In this document: positions 1 through 5,132 of the stretch, one piece after another
Numbering within the stretch: the first letter of the stretch is position 1
Layout of the letters: every line of letters starts with the position of its first letter
NCBI GenBank assembly: GCA_903837025.1
Contig: CAILTC010000412.1
Location: 1 to 6,597 of the forward strand
Direction: 5' to 3'
Source: an uncultured Bacteroidota bacterium
GTDB lineage: Bacteria > Bacteroidota > Bacteroidia > Flavobacteriales > Flavobacteriaceae
Length of the DNA stretch: 6,597 nt
Notes under the pieces: generated by a model
Databases searched by the model: none
Told to the model about the DNA's origin: nothing
Seen by the model: the letters and a program-made list of their open reading frames with translations, nothing else
Made by a program: the position numbers and the translations under genes

Positions 1-281
1 CACAAATCAATAAGCTGTTCTATCAGCAATACGACCTACGGTATTTAGAATTGGTAGATACCATCCACCAAATGCTTTACTACAAATTAGACAAAAGACT
101 GTTAGATTATCTTTCAGAAAAAGTAAAGGTAACAGGCAAAAACCCTATTAAAATATCCCATAAAGAAATAGCCAATGACCTTGGAACCGCAAGAGAAGTA
201 ATAAGCCGATTAGTTAAAAAACTGGAAAGACAAAATTTACTCAAACAATACCATGATAGTATCGAATTATTTTTGCCCTAG
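1..281 (+). CDS. Crp/Fnr-family transcriptional regulator, C-terminal part (5' end outside the window)
   Basis: This is the DNA-binding end of a Crp/Fnr-type regulator. The frame is open from base 3 to the TAG at 279-281, giving 92 visible residues. The upstream half, with the sensor beta-roll domain, lies outside the window. The TTG at 51 is not the start, because family-like sequence (YDLRYLEL) runs into it. The visible part has the end of the dimerisation helix (LDKRLLDYLSEK), then a winged helix-turn-helix. The recognition helix contains TAREVISRLVKKLE, with R64, E65, S68 and R69 of the visible fragment. This resembles the RE...R pattern by which E. coli CRP reads GTGA half-sites. The effector cannot be judged because the sensor domain is missing. 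The stop codon overlaps a near-palindrome that may be its own target. Family assignment is firm; the exact subgroup is unknown. Confidence 0.9.
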   Translation, partial: QINKLFYQQYDLRYLELVDTIHQMLYYKLDKRLLDYLSEKVKVTGKNPIKISHKEIANDLGTAREVISRLVKKLERQNLLKQYHDSIELFLP

Positions 282-295
282 TGACTTTAGTTACT
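280..295 (+). promoter_or_regulatory. Near-palindromic candidate Crp/Fnr operator
   Basis: AGTGACTTTAGTTACT is symmetric around 287.5: AGTnACT, two central bases, AGTnACT, with a G/A difference between the two arms. The GTGAC half matches what a Crp-like RE...R recognition helix is known to read. It overlaps the TAG stop of the regulator and precedes the two small membrane-protein ORFs. That binding occurs here is an inference. Confidence 0.45.
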
Positions 296-316
296 GCACA
301 ACTCCTTCCCGTTCTA

Positions 317-324
317 GATCTTTG
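317..324 (+). promoter_or_regulatory. Possible -7 promoter box for the small-protein/DUF2892 transcript
   Basis: GATCTTTG differs by one base from the Bacteroidetes -7 consensus TAnnTTTG. A start site about 5 nt downstream would place the centre of the 280-295 palindrome near -41.5, the classical class II activator position. It would also leave only a few leader bases before the ATG at 333. No clear -33 TTTG is seen, as expected if the promoter depends on an activator. This is a weak call. Confidence 0.25.
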
Positions 325-332
325 CTGTACAA

Positions 333-434
333 ATGAAGAACTGGAAAACAATATACAAACTTATGCTAGTGTGCCTCTTGTGCATTGCGATCGTGACTTC
401 AATTGTATTAATAGTACAATTTTTAAACAATTAA
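333..434 (+). CDS. Small single-span membrane protein (33 aa), unrecognised
   Basis: This ATG-to-TAA ORF is too short for usual gene callers. It encodes a short positively charged head (MKNWKTIYK), then an unbroken hydrophobic stretch of about residues 10-28 rich in Leu, Val, Ile and Cys (including LVCLLCIAIV), and a short polar end (QFLNN). This is the typical design of a one-helix inner-membrane small protein. It could also be read as an uncleaved signal anchor. The stop lies 15 nt before the ATG of the DUF2892 gene, so co-transcription is likely. The overlapping GTG-initiated frame 281-475 has no comparable pattern. I do not recognise a family. Cys14 and Cys17 form a CxxC within the membrane stretch. 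The case rests on composition and placement, so it remains tentative. Confidence 0.5.
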   Translation: MKNWKTIYKLMLVCLLCIAIVTSIVLIVQFLNN

Positions 435-449
435 AAAAAACAATCGAAA

Positions 450-662
450 ATGAAAAAAAACATGTCTTTAGCTGACCGAATTATTAGATTAATACTTTCA
501 GCAATTATGGTAAGTCTTTATGTAACTAATATCGTTAGCGGAACTTTAGGAATTATTCTACTTGTTTTAGCAAGTGTTTTTACCTTGACAAGTCTAATTA
601 GTTTTTGTCCTTTATATGCCATCTTAGGGATTTCAACTTGCCCTGTAAAGAAAGAGAACTAG
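450..662 (+). CDS. DUF2892 / YgaP-like two-span inner-membrane protein
   Basis: This 70-residue protein has the DUF2892 (YgaP transmembrane domain) pattern. An amphipathic start with DRIIR is followed by two hydrophobic helices at about residues 11-29 and 33-51, then the conserved tail SFCPLYAILGISTCP with Cys53 and Cys64. In E. coli YgaP this domain is fused to a rhodanese. Here it stands alone, as is common in Bacteroidetes, and no catalytic domain is present. A second possible start is Met5 (base 462). The first Met is preferred because the basic head MKKN suits inside-positive topology. It lies 15 nt after the 33-residue ORF and downstream of a Crp/Fnr gene, and the transcript ends at the hairpin at 719-751. 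A role in sulfur or redox stress is only suggested by the family's usual company. Confidence 0.85.
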   Translation: MKKNMSLADRIIRLILSAIMVSLYVTNIVSGTLGIILLVLASVFTLTSLISFCPLYAILGISTCPVKKEN

Positions 663-718
663 ATTATGATCGTTTTTGCGAATGGCGAAATAATTCATTG
701 ATAAGCAAAACATATAAA

Positions 719-751
719 TCTGTATTTCGAAAGAATGCAGATTTTTTTTTT
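719..751 (+). terminator. Intrinsic terminator after the DUF2892 gene
   Basis: TCTGTATT (719-726) pairs with AATGCAGA (734-741) across a 7-nt loop, giving eight pairs with one G-U. Ten T residues follow directly (742-751). The structure lies 57 nt after the DUF2892 stop and closes the regulator-linked transcript. Confidence 0.75.
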
Positions 752-757
752 AAGAAC

Positions 758-970
758 TTGTCATTACGAGGCGCAGAGAGGTTGTTTCGTGGCTAATTTA
801 TAACATATAAAGTTTATTGGTTTTGATAAAATTTTAATGGTAAATTAATTTGAACAATAATTTTTCATAAAATATGTAATTCCAATTTATCATTGCTTCG
901 CCTGTTTGTGCTTTGCTCTCGAGTCTGCAGGAATCCAATTTATGGGTTTGAGAATCCTACGGAATGACAA
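758..970. repeat. Degenerate intergenic repeat region bounded by TTGTCATTnCG inverted ends
   Basis: TTGTCATTACG (758-768) and CGGAATGACAA (960-970) are inverted copies matching at 10 of 11 positions. The same end motif, TTGTCATTTCG, caps the perfect hairpin at 2931-3004. The interior carries GC-richer islands (GAGGCGCAGAGAGG; CATTGCTTCGCC...CTGCAGGAATCC; GAATCCTACGG) that resemble decayed arms of the palindromic intergenic repeats common in flavobacterial genomes. No ORF or transposase is present. It may be one small non-autonomous element or several overlapping degenerate ones. Confidence 0.5.
881..943. repeat. 10-bp direct repeat flanking a GC-richer 43-bp segment
   Basis: TCCAATTTAT occurs at 881-890 and again at 934-943. 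The 43 bases between them (891-933) are about 51% G+C, against very AT-rich surroundings. The arrangement resembles a short insertion with a target-site duplication, but a chance repeat in degenerate repeat DNA is also possible. Confidence 0.4.
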
Positions 971-1225
971 TTTTAGTATAGAAAATTACATTTAATTTCG
1001 AAAATGTCTTTAAAATTTTACTATAACCTACTTATTTTTATTTGTGACTTTGCGGCAAAATCTTTTATTTCCTTAACGGTGAAAGAAACCTTAATAGTAA
1101 CTAATCCGCATATTTTAATAGGTTTAAATAAGTGAAATCATTAAGTTTGTGAACCCAAATAAAAGCTTATTTTCAAGCTTTCGATTAGGCTAAACCAATT
1201 ATAGTATCCACTATTTTCAATCTTC
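971..1225. other. Non-coding upstream region of the hydrolase/reductase operon
   Basis: This completes the 563-nt gene-free gap from 663 to 1225, together with the terminator and repeats listed separately. The sequence is AT-rich. It holds a TAAGTTTG box (1142-1149) and a weak 7-bp hairpin, AAAGCTT (1162-1168) against AAGCTTT (1175-1181), with no T tract after it. A 43-codon ATG frame at 1004-1135 has no feature suggesting a real protein. Nothing else is recognisable. Confidence 0.5.
1142..1149 (+). promoter_or_regulatory. Candidate -7 promoter box upstream of the SGNH hydrolase
   Basis: TAAGTTTG matches the Bacteroidetes -7 consensus TAnnTTTG at every defined base. No convincing TTTG lies at the expected -33 distance. 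If used, it would give a leader of about 70 nt containing the weak 1162-1181 hairpin. Confidence 0.3.
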
Positions 1226-1864
1226 ATGAGAGAAAAAACACAAGCTCAAGACTGGCCCAATTTGAATAAATACCAAAAAGCAAATGCCACTCTCGAAAAA
1301 CCAGAAATCGGGCAAAAACGAATTGTATTCATGGGAGATTCTATAACAGAGTTTTGGTCAACTGTTAATCCGAAATTTTTCTCCGGAAAACCCTATATCA
1401 ATCGAGGAATTAGTGGGCAAACGAGTCCACAAATGCTTCTCCGTTTTAGAGCCGATGTTATTGCTTTGAATCCGACTCTAGTTTTACTATTAGCCGGAAT
1501 CAACGATATTGCCGGCAATACAGGGCCTTCGACAATAGAAATGATTACAGACAATATTTTTTCGATGGCCGAATTAGCCAAAGCAAATGATATAAAAGTA
1601 ATTTTATGTTCCGTATTACCTGCTTTCGATTTTTATTGGAATCCTGGCTCCTATCCTGCCGAAAAAATTGTAACACTCAATACAATAATACAAAAATATG
1701 CCGATGCCAATGGGATTCTGTATCTTGATTATTATTCGGCAATGGTCGATGCCAATAAAGGAATGAAAGCAGCTTATTCCAATGACGGTGCGCATCCCAA
1801 TAAAACGGGATATGAAATAATGAATCCTCTTGCCGAAGCAGCAATAGCAAAAATACTATCTTAA
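1226..1864 (+). CDS. SGNH/GDSL-family hydrolase (esterase/lipase-like)
   Basis: This 212-residue protein carries all SGNH hydrolase blocks. Block I is VFMGDSITEFW with nucleophile Ser39. Block II is NRGISGQT with Gly61, a probable oxyanion-hole residue. Block III is LAGINDIAGN with Asn93. Block V is DGAHP with Asp187 and His190 of the catalytic triad. The family hydrolyses ester bonds of lipids, acylated sugars or related compounds; the substrate is not visible here. From memory, close flavobacterial relatives carry a signal peptide just before the AQDWPNL segment. Here that segment follows only a short polar head (MREKTQ), and an in-frame TAG at 1202-1204 with no intervening ATG excludes a longer ATG start. 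The protein is therefore predicted to stay in the cytosol unless the head is mis-read. The aldo/keto reductase gene begins 33 nt downstream, so the two are probably co-transcribed. Confidence 0.9.
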   Translation: MREKTQAQDWPNLNKYQKANATLEKPEIGQKRIVFMGDSITEFWSTVNPKFFSGKPYINRGISGQTSPQMLLRFRADVIALNPTLVLLLAGINDIAGNTGPSTIEMITDNIFSMAELAKANDIKVILCSVLPAFDFYWNPGSYPAEKIVTLNTIIQKYADANGILYLDYYSAMVDANKGMKAAYSNDGAHPNKTGYEIMNPLAEAAIAKILS

Positions 1865-1897
1865 AAACAAAACTATTACAGCATAAAAAACCATTCA

Positions 1898-2884
1898 ATG
1901 AACTATAGAAAACTAGGGAAAACAAATTTTAATATCTCCGAAATAGCACTTGGAACTTGGCAAGTAGGTGGAAAATGGGGCTCTCCATTCAATGATAAAA
2001 CAGCTGATGAATTGATTAATACCGCCATTGATAAGGGAGTAAATTTTATTGATACTGCCGATGTTTATGAAAACGGCTTGAGCGAAACCGCCGTAGGAAG
2101 GGTCGTTCGCTCTCGTTCGGAACGTATTTATGTGGCAACAAAATGTGGGCGACATATCAATCCGCATGTGAGTGAAGGCTACCAAACCAAAGTTTTACAA
2201 AAATTTGTCGAAGATAGTTTGAGAAGAACTGGCCTCGAAACTTTGGATTTAATCCAATTGCATTGTCCGCCGAATGAGGTTTTTTATCGTCCTGAAATTT
2301 TTGAATTATTCGACCGATTAAAAGAACAAGGAAAGATCCAAAATCTTGGCGTGAGCGTCGAAAAAGTAGAAGAAGGCCTGAAAGCGATTCAATATTCAAA
2401 TGTGACAACGGTTCAAATTATCTTTAATGTTTTTCGTCAACGACCAGCGGAACTTTTCTTTGAAGAAGCACAAAAAAAAGATATTGGAATTATTGCAAGA
2501 GTACCTTTGGCAAGCGGACTTTTAACTGGATTATTTGATGCTAAAACAACTTTTGGAAGCCAAGATCATCGCAATTTCAATCGAAATGGAGAAGCTTTCG
2601 ACAAAGGAGAAACCTTCTCTGGGATAGATTATGAATTGGGTTTAAAAGCCGTTGAAGCCTTGAAAGCCTTATTTCCTGGAACAACCAATTTGGCTCCAAT
2701 TGCCTTACAATGGATTTTGAGTTTTGATGCCATTAGCTGTATTATTCCTGGTGCATCAAAAGAAAGTCATGTTTTATCCAATTTATCCGTTTATGATTTA
2801 CCCCAATTAACACCTGAAAAAATCGCGGCGATGAATGCTATTTATGAGCAATATATTAAGCCAAAAGTGCATCAACTTTGGTAA
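1898..2884 (+). CDS. Aldo/keto reductase
   Basis: This 328-residue protein is a full-length member of the aldo/keto reductase superfamily, NAD(P)H-dependent (alpha/beta)8-barrel oxidoreductases that reduce aldehydes and ketones. The N-terminal MNYRKLGKTN and LGTWQVGG are typical. All four catalytic residues are present: Asp52 and Tyr57 in FIDTADVYENG, Lys82 in VATKCG, and His122 in IQLHCP. The C-terminal cofactor-binding segment reads CIIPGASKESHVLSNL (residues 281-296). It resembles the bacterial YajO/Tas-like branch of general stress or metabolic reductases; the natural substrate cannot be deduced. The ATG is supported by the family-typical first strand. It follows the SGNH hydrolase by 33 nt without a terminator. 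Its 3' flank holds the long inverted repeat at 2931-3004 rather than a classical T-tailed terminator. Confidence 0.95.
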   Translation: MNYRKLGKTNFNISEIALGTWQVGGKWGSPFNDKTADELINTAIDKGVNFIDTADVYENGLSETAVGRVVRSRSERIYVATKCGRHINPHVSEGYQTKVLQKFVEDSLRRTGLETLDLIQLHCPPNEVFYRPEIFELFDRLKEQGKIQNLGVSVEKVEEGLKAIQYSNVTTVQIIFNVFRQRPAELFFEEAQKKDIGIIARVPLASGLLTGLFDAKTTFGSQDHRNFNRNGEAFDKGETFSGIDYELGLKAVEALKALFPGTTNLAPIALQWILSFDAISCIIPGASKESHVLSNLSVYDLPQLTPEKIAAMNAIYEQYIKPKVHQLW

Positions 2885-2930
2885 TTAAAAATGAGATAGG
2901 CTTTAATTTTCAGGAAAACATTATTGTTTT

Positions 2931-3004
2931 TTTGTCATTTCGACCAAGGAGAAATCACATCAGTTGCTCTCGTTATTTGATTTCTCCTTGGTCGAAATGA
3001 CAAA
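2931..3004. repeat. Perfect 27-bp inverted repeat, REP-like intergenic hairpin
   Basis: Bases 2931-2957 and 2978-3004 are exact reverse complements around a 20-nt loop. The arm begins TTTGTCATTTCGACCAAGG and ends AGAAATCA. No T tract follows, so it is not a standard terminator, although such a hairpin could protect or end the upstream aldo/keto reductase mRNA. The TTGTCATTTCGA arm resembles a palindromic repeat that I recall as widespread between flavobacterial genes. It has the same TTGTCATTnCG end as the degenerate elements at 758-970. Confidence 0.85.
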
Positions 3005-3055
3005 CTTATATTCCATAAATTCTATCTTAAAATATTATAAAATAAAAAACAACAA

Positions 3056-3496
3056 ATGTTCCATAAATCCAATTTCAAAGAATGGTTTAATCGGTATAAA
3101 TATGCCGAATTATCTGCTACTTCGGCTGCATTGGCAAGTTCCCAATTTAGCCGAATCTTTGATGGATTGACAACTGCTTATTTAATCACTTTTTCCGAAT
3201 ATTTGGCCTTTTACGGCGTTATTTTATTCCTGACTTACAACAAGTTGGTCAAGAAAAACGAGCAATTGAATACTAAAACAACTCTAAAAGAAGTACTTTT
3301 ATTGATACGAAATTTGGTTTTAGAATTCGGTTACCCCGCAATTTTAGATTTCTTCGTGATTCGCCCCTTTTGTATGTATTGGATGCCCATATTAACAGGG
3401 AATTATTTTATTGGAATCTTTCTTGGAAAAATCGCAGCGGATTCCATTTTCTATTCGCTTGCAATCCTAAATTATGAACTGATAAAGAAAAAGTAA
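3056..3496 (+). CDS. Conserved multi-span membrane protein of unknown function
   Basis: This 146-residue protein starts with a polar, basic head (KEWFNRYKYAE). It has hydrophobic stretches at about residues 17-29 (short), 38-60, 95-113 and 117-138, and ends in a basic KKK, so three or four membrane helices are likely. Residues 90-146 contain a distinctive pattern: EFGYPAILDFFVIRPFCMYW, a Pro, then GIFLGKIAADSIFY and YELIKKK. I recall related membrane proteins in Bacteroidetes and some gamma-proteobacteria with the same E-F-G, L-D, I-R-P and G-K-x-x-A-D residues, but no known function. The Arg-Pro and Lys/Asp pairs within membrane-like segments suggest functional charged sites. The gene stands alone, between the REP-like hairpin and the rlmD promoter. 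Start choice: ATG preceded by an A-rich leader, and the ORF begins directly with the family-like head. Confidence 0.75.
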   Translation: MFHKSNFKEWFNRYKYAELSATSAALASSQFSRIFDGLTTAYLITFSEYLAFYGVILFLTYNKLVKKNEQLNTKTTLKEVLLLIRNLVLEFGYPAILDFFVIRPFCMYWMPILTGNYFIGIFLGKIAADSIFYSLAILNYELIKKK

Positions 3497-3596
3497 TTGT
3501 TTCGAAAGTCAGTAAATTGATTCAAAAAGCTTTTTTGACAAATTCTAAAGTAGGTTTATCCAAAATAAATACGAAGTTGTTGAAAATATTTCCCAA

Positions 3597-3632
3597 TTTG
3601 AATTTATAAAACCATTCAAAGACTTATTTTTG
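3597..3632 (+). promoter_or_regulatory. Promoter of rlmD with near-leaderless layout
   Basis: TATTTTTG (3625-3632) is an exact Bacteroidetes -7 box (TAnnTTTG). A TTTG at 3597-3600 could serve as the -33 element, though the 24-nt spacer is slightly long. The -7 box ends only 4 nt before the rlmD ATG at 3637. Transcription would therefore begin at or within a few bases of the start codon. Confidence 0.55.
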
Positions 3633-3636
3633 CGCT

Positions 3637-5049
3637 ATGGCAAAGAAAAATACAGACAAAATCGTTTTCGATCATATAAAAGTCCTTGATGCTGGTGCAA
3701 AAGGCGTTTCGGTGGCAAAAGCCCCTGATGGTAAAGTAATTTTCATCCCCAATGTCGTTCCTGGCGATGTGGTAGATGTACAAACTTTCAAAAAGCGTAA
3801 AGCGTATTACGAAGGAAAAGCCGTGAAGTTTCACGAATTCTCCCAACATAGGATCGAACCTGTTTGCGAACATTTTGGTGTTTGTGGCGGTTGCAAATGG
3901 CAAAACATGAATTACAGCCAGCAATTGTACTACAAACAAAATGAGGTTTTAAATCATTTGCAACGCATTGGAAAAATAGAGCTTCCTGAATTTGAACCGA
4001 TTCTTGGTTCTCAAAAACAGTTTTTCTACAGAAACAAAATGGAGTTTTCATTTTCGAATAGTCGTTGGCTAACCGAAGAAGAAGTCGGTAGCACCGAAGA
4101 TTTAGGAAACAGAAATGCCCTAGGTTTTCATATTCCGAAAATGTGGGATAAAATTCTAGACATCAACAAATGTCACTTGCAAGAAGATCCATCCAATGCA
4201 ATTCGGAATGAAATTCGGGCTTTCGCCAATGAAAACAACCTGACTTTTTTCAATCCAAGAAATCACGAAGGTTTGCTAAGAACTTTAATGTTACGTACCG
4301 CTTCCACTGGAGAAATTATGGTTTTGGTGCAGTTTTTCGAAAATGATAAAGCAGCGAGAGAATTACTTTTGGATCATATCTACGAAAAATTCCCTCAAAT
4401 TACATCGTTGCAATATGTTGTAAATAACAAAGCCAACGACACTTTATACGACACCAACATTAAATTATATAAAGGAAGAGATTTCATTCTTGAAGAAATG
4501 GAAAGTTTAAAATTTAGCATTAATGCCAAATCTTTTTACCAAACCAATTCGGATCAAGCCTACGAATTATACAAAATTACACGCGATTTTGCTGGTCTAA
4601 CTGGTAACGAAATCGTTTATGATTTATATACAGGAACGGGAACAATTGCACAATTTGTCTCGAAAAATGCCAAGAAAGTTATTGGTGTAGAAAGTGTTCC
4701 GGAAGCAATAATTGATGCCAAAGCCAATGCCGAACGCAACAATATAACCAATTGTAAGTTCTATGTAGGGGACATGAAAGTAGTTTTTAACGAAAGTTTT
4801 ATTGCACAACATGGCAAACCAGATGTAATTATTACCGATCCACCTCGTGACGGAATGCACAAGGATGTAATTGACCAAATTTTGAAAATTGAACCTTCAA
4901 AAATCGTTTATGTAAGTTGCAACTCAGCAACCCAAGCAAGAGATTTAGCTTTGATGGATGAGAAATATAAAGTAACTCGGGTACGTCCCGTTGATATGTT
5001 TCCGCAAACGCATCACGTAGAAAATGTTGTACTTTTGGAGAGGAGATAA
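3637..5049 (+). CDS. rlmD: 23S rRNA (uracil-1939-C5)-methyltransferase RlmD
   Basis: RlmD (formerly RumA) methylates C5 of uracil 1939 in 23S rRNA, using S-adenosylmethionine, in the cytosol. The 470 residues show the full layout. An N-terminal TRAM-like RNA-binding domain spans about residues 5-66. The [4Fe-4S] ligands are Cys77, Cys83 and Cys86 (CEHFGVCGGCKWQ) plus Cys179 (NKCHLQ). The QTN loop is at 302-304, and the SAM-binding motif VYDLYTGTGTIA at 327-338. The catalytic region has DPPRDG at 401-406, VYVSCNSATQ with nucleophile Cys428, and the closing HHVENVVLLERR with general base Glu462. In Bacteroidetes this family is often labelled TrmA/RlmD; the cysteine cluster supports RlmD over the iron-free TrmA. 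The ATG is fixed by the -7 box 4 nt upstream. Two envelope genes follow after 83 nt, an order I recall from other flavobacteria, and no terminator lies between them. Confidence 0.95.
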   Translation: MAKKNTDKIVFDHIKVLDAGAKGVSVAKAPDGKVIFIPNVVPGDVVDVQTFKKRKAYYEGKAVKFHEFSQHRIEPVCEHFGVCGGCKWQNMNYSQQLYYKQNEVLNHLQRIGKIELPEFEPILGSQKQFFYRNKMEFSFSNSRWLTEEEVGSTEDLGNRNALGFHIPKMWDKILDINKCHLQEDPSNAIRNEIRAFANENNLTFFNPRNHEGLLRTLMLRTASTGEIMVLVQFFENDKAARELLLDHIYEKFPQITSLQYVVNNKANDTLYDTNIKLYKGRDFILEEMESLKFSINAKSFYQTNSDQAYELYKITRDFAGLTGNEIVYDLYTGTGTIAQFVSKNAKKVIGVESVPEAIIDAKANAERNNITNCKFYVGDMKVVFNESFIAQHGKPDVIITDPPRDGMHKDVIDQILKIEPSKIVYVSCNSATQARDLALMDEKYKVTRVRPVDMFPQTHHVENVVLLERR

Positions 5050-5077
5050 AATTTTAGATTGCAAGTTTCAGATTTTC

Positions 5078-5120
5078 GTTGAAATTGATTTTTGCCATTG
5101 ATATTGCCATTGAAATTGAC
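5078..5120 (+). repeat. Degenerate hexamer array (ATTGnn) upstream of the lipoprotein gene
   Basis: Seven near-copies of a six-base unit follow each other: GTTGAA, ATTGAT, one extra T, TTTGCC, ATTGAT, ATTGCC, ATTGAA and ATTGAC. Larger repeats are nested inside: TTGAAATTGA at 5079-5088 and 5110-5119, and TTGCCATTGA at 5092-5101 and 5104-5113. The array ends 12 nt before the lipoprotein ATG. It may be a slippage-derived tract or affect expression; no -7 box is visible in it. Confidence 0.6.
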
Positions 5121-5132
5121 ATTTAAAAATTT

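Noticed and set aside
281..475. GTG-started 64-residue frame after the Crp/Fnr gene
   Set aside because: It begins inside the candidate operator, overlaps the DUF2892 start, has no membrane or domain pattern, and competes with the much more protein-like frame at 333-434.
605..796. 63-residue + frame running from the DUF2892 gene through the terminator
   Set aside because: It overlaps the DUF2892 coding end and reads through the hairpin and T tract (giving a run of Phe), so it is a chance frame.
1004..1135. 43-codon ATG frame in the gap before the SGNH hydrolase
   Set aside because: There is no hydrophobic, motif or neighbour evidence, and it lies in AT-rich degenerate intergenic DNA.
1162..1181. 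AAAGCTT/AAGCTTT hairpin as a riboswitch or attenuator
   Set aside because: The stem is only seven pairs, mostly A-T, with no T tract, and I see no conserved riboswitch core.
2964..3170. 68-residue + frame from the hairpin loop into the membrane-protein gene
   Set aside because: It encodes the arm of the inverted repeat and then overlaps the 3056-3496 gene in another frame; there is no protein-like pattern.
3522..3538. Near-palindrome TCAAAAAGCTTTTTTGA as a terminator for the membrane-protein gene
   Set aside because: There is no loop and the stem is almost all A-T, so it would not form a stable RNA hairpin. It is probably a chance A/T palindrome.
3616..4051. Minus-strand frames opposite the start of rlmD
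   Set aside because: They are shadows of the strongly supported RlmD frame, and one of them crosses the rlmD promoter.
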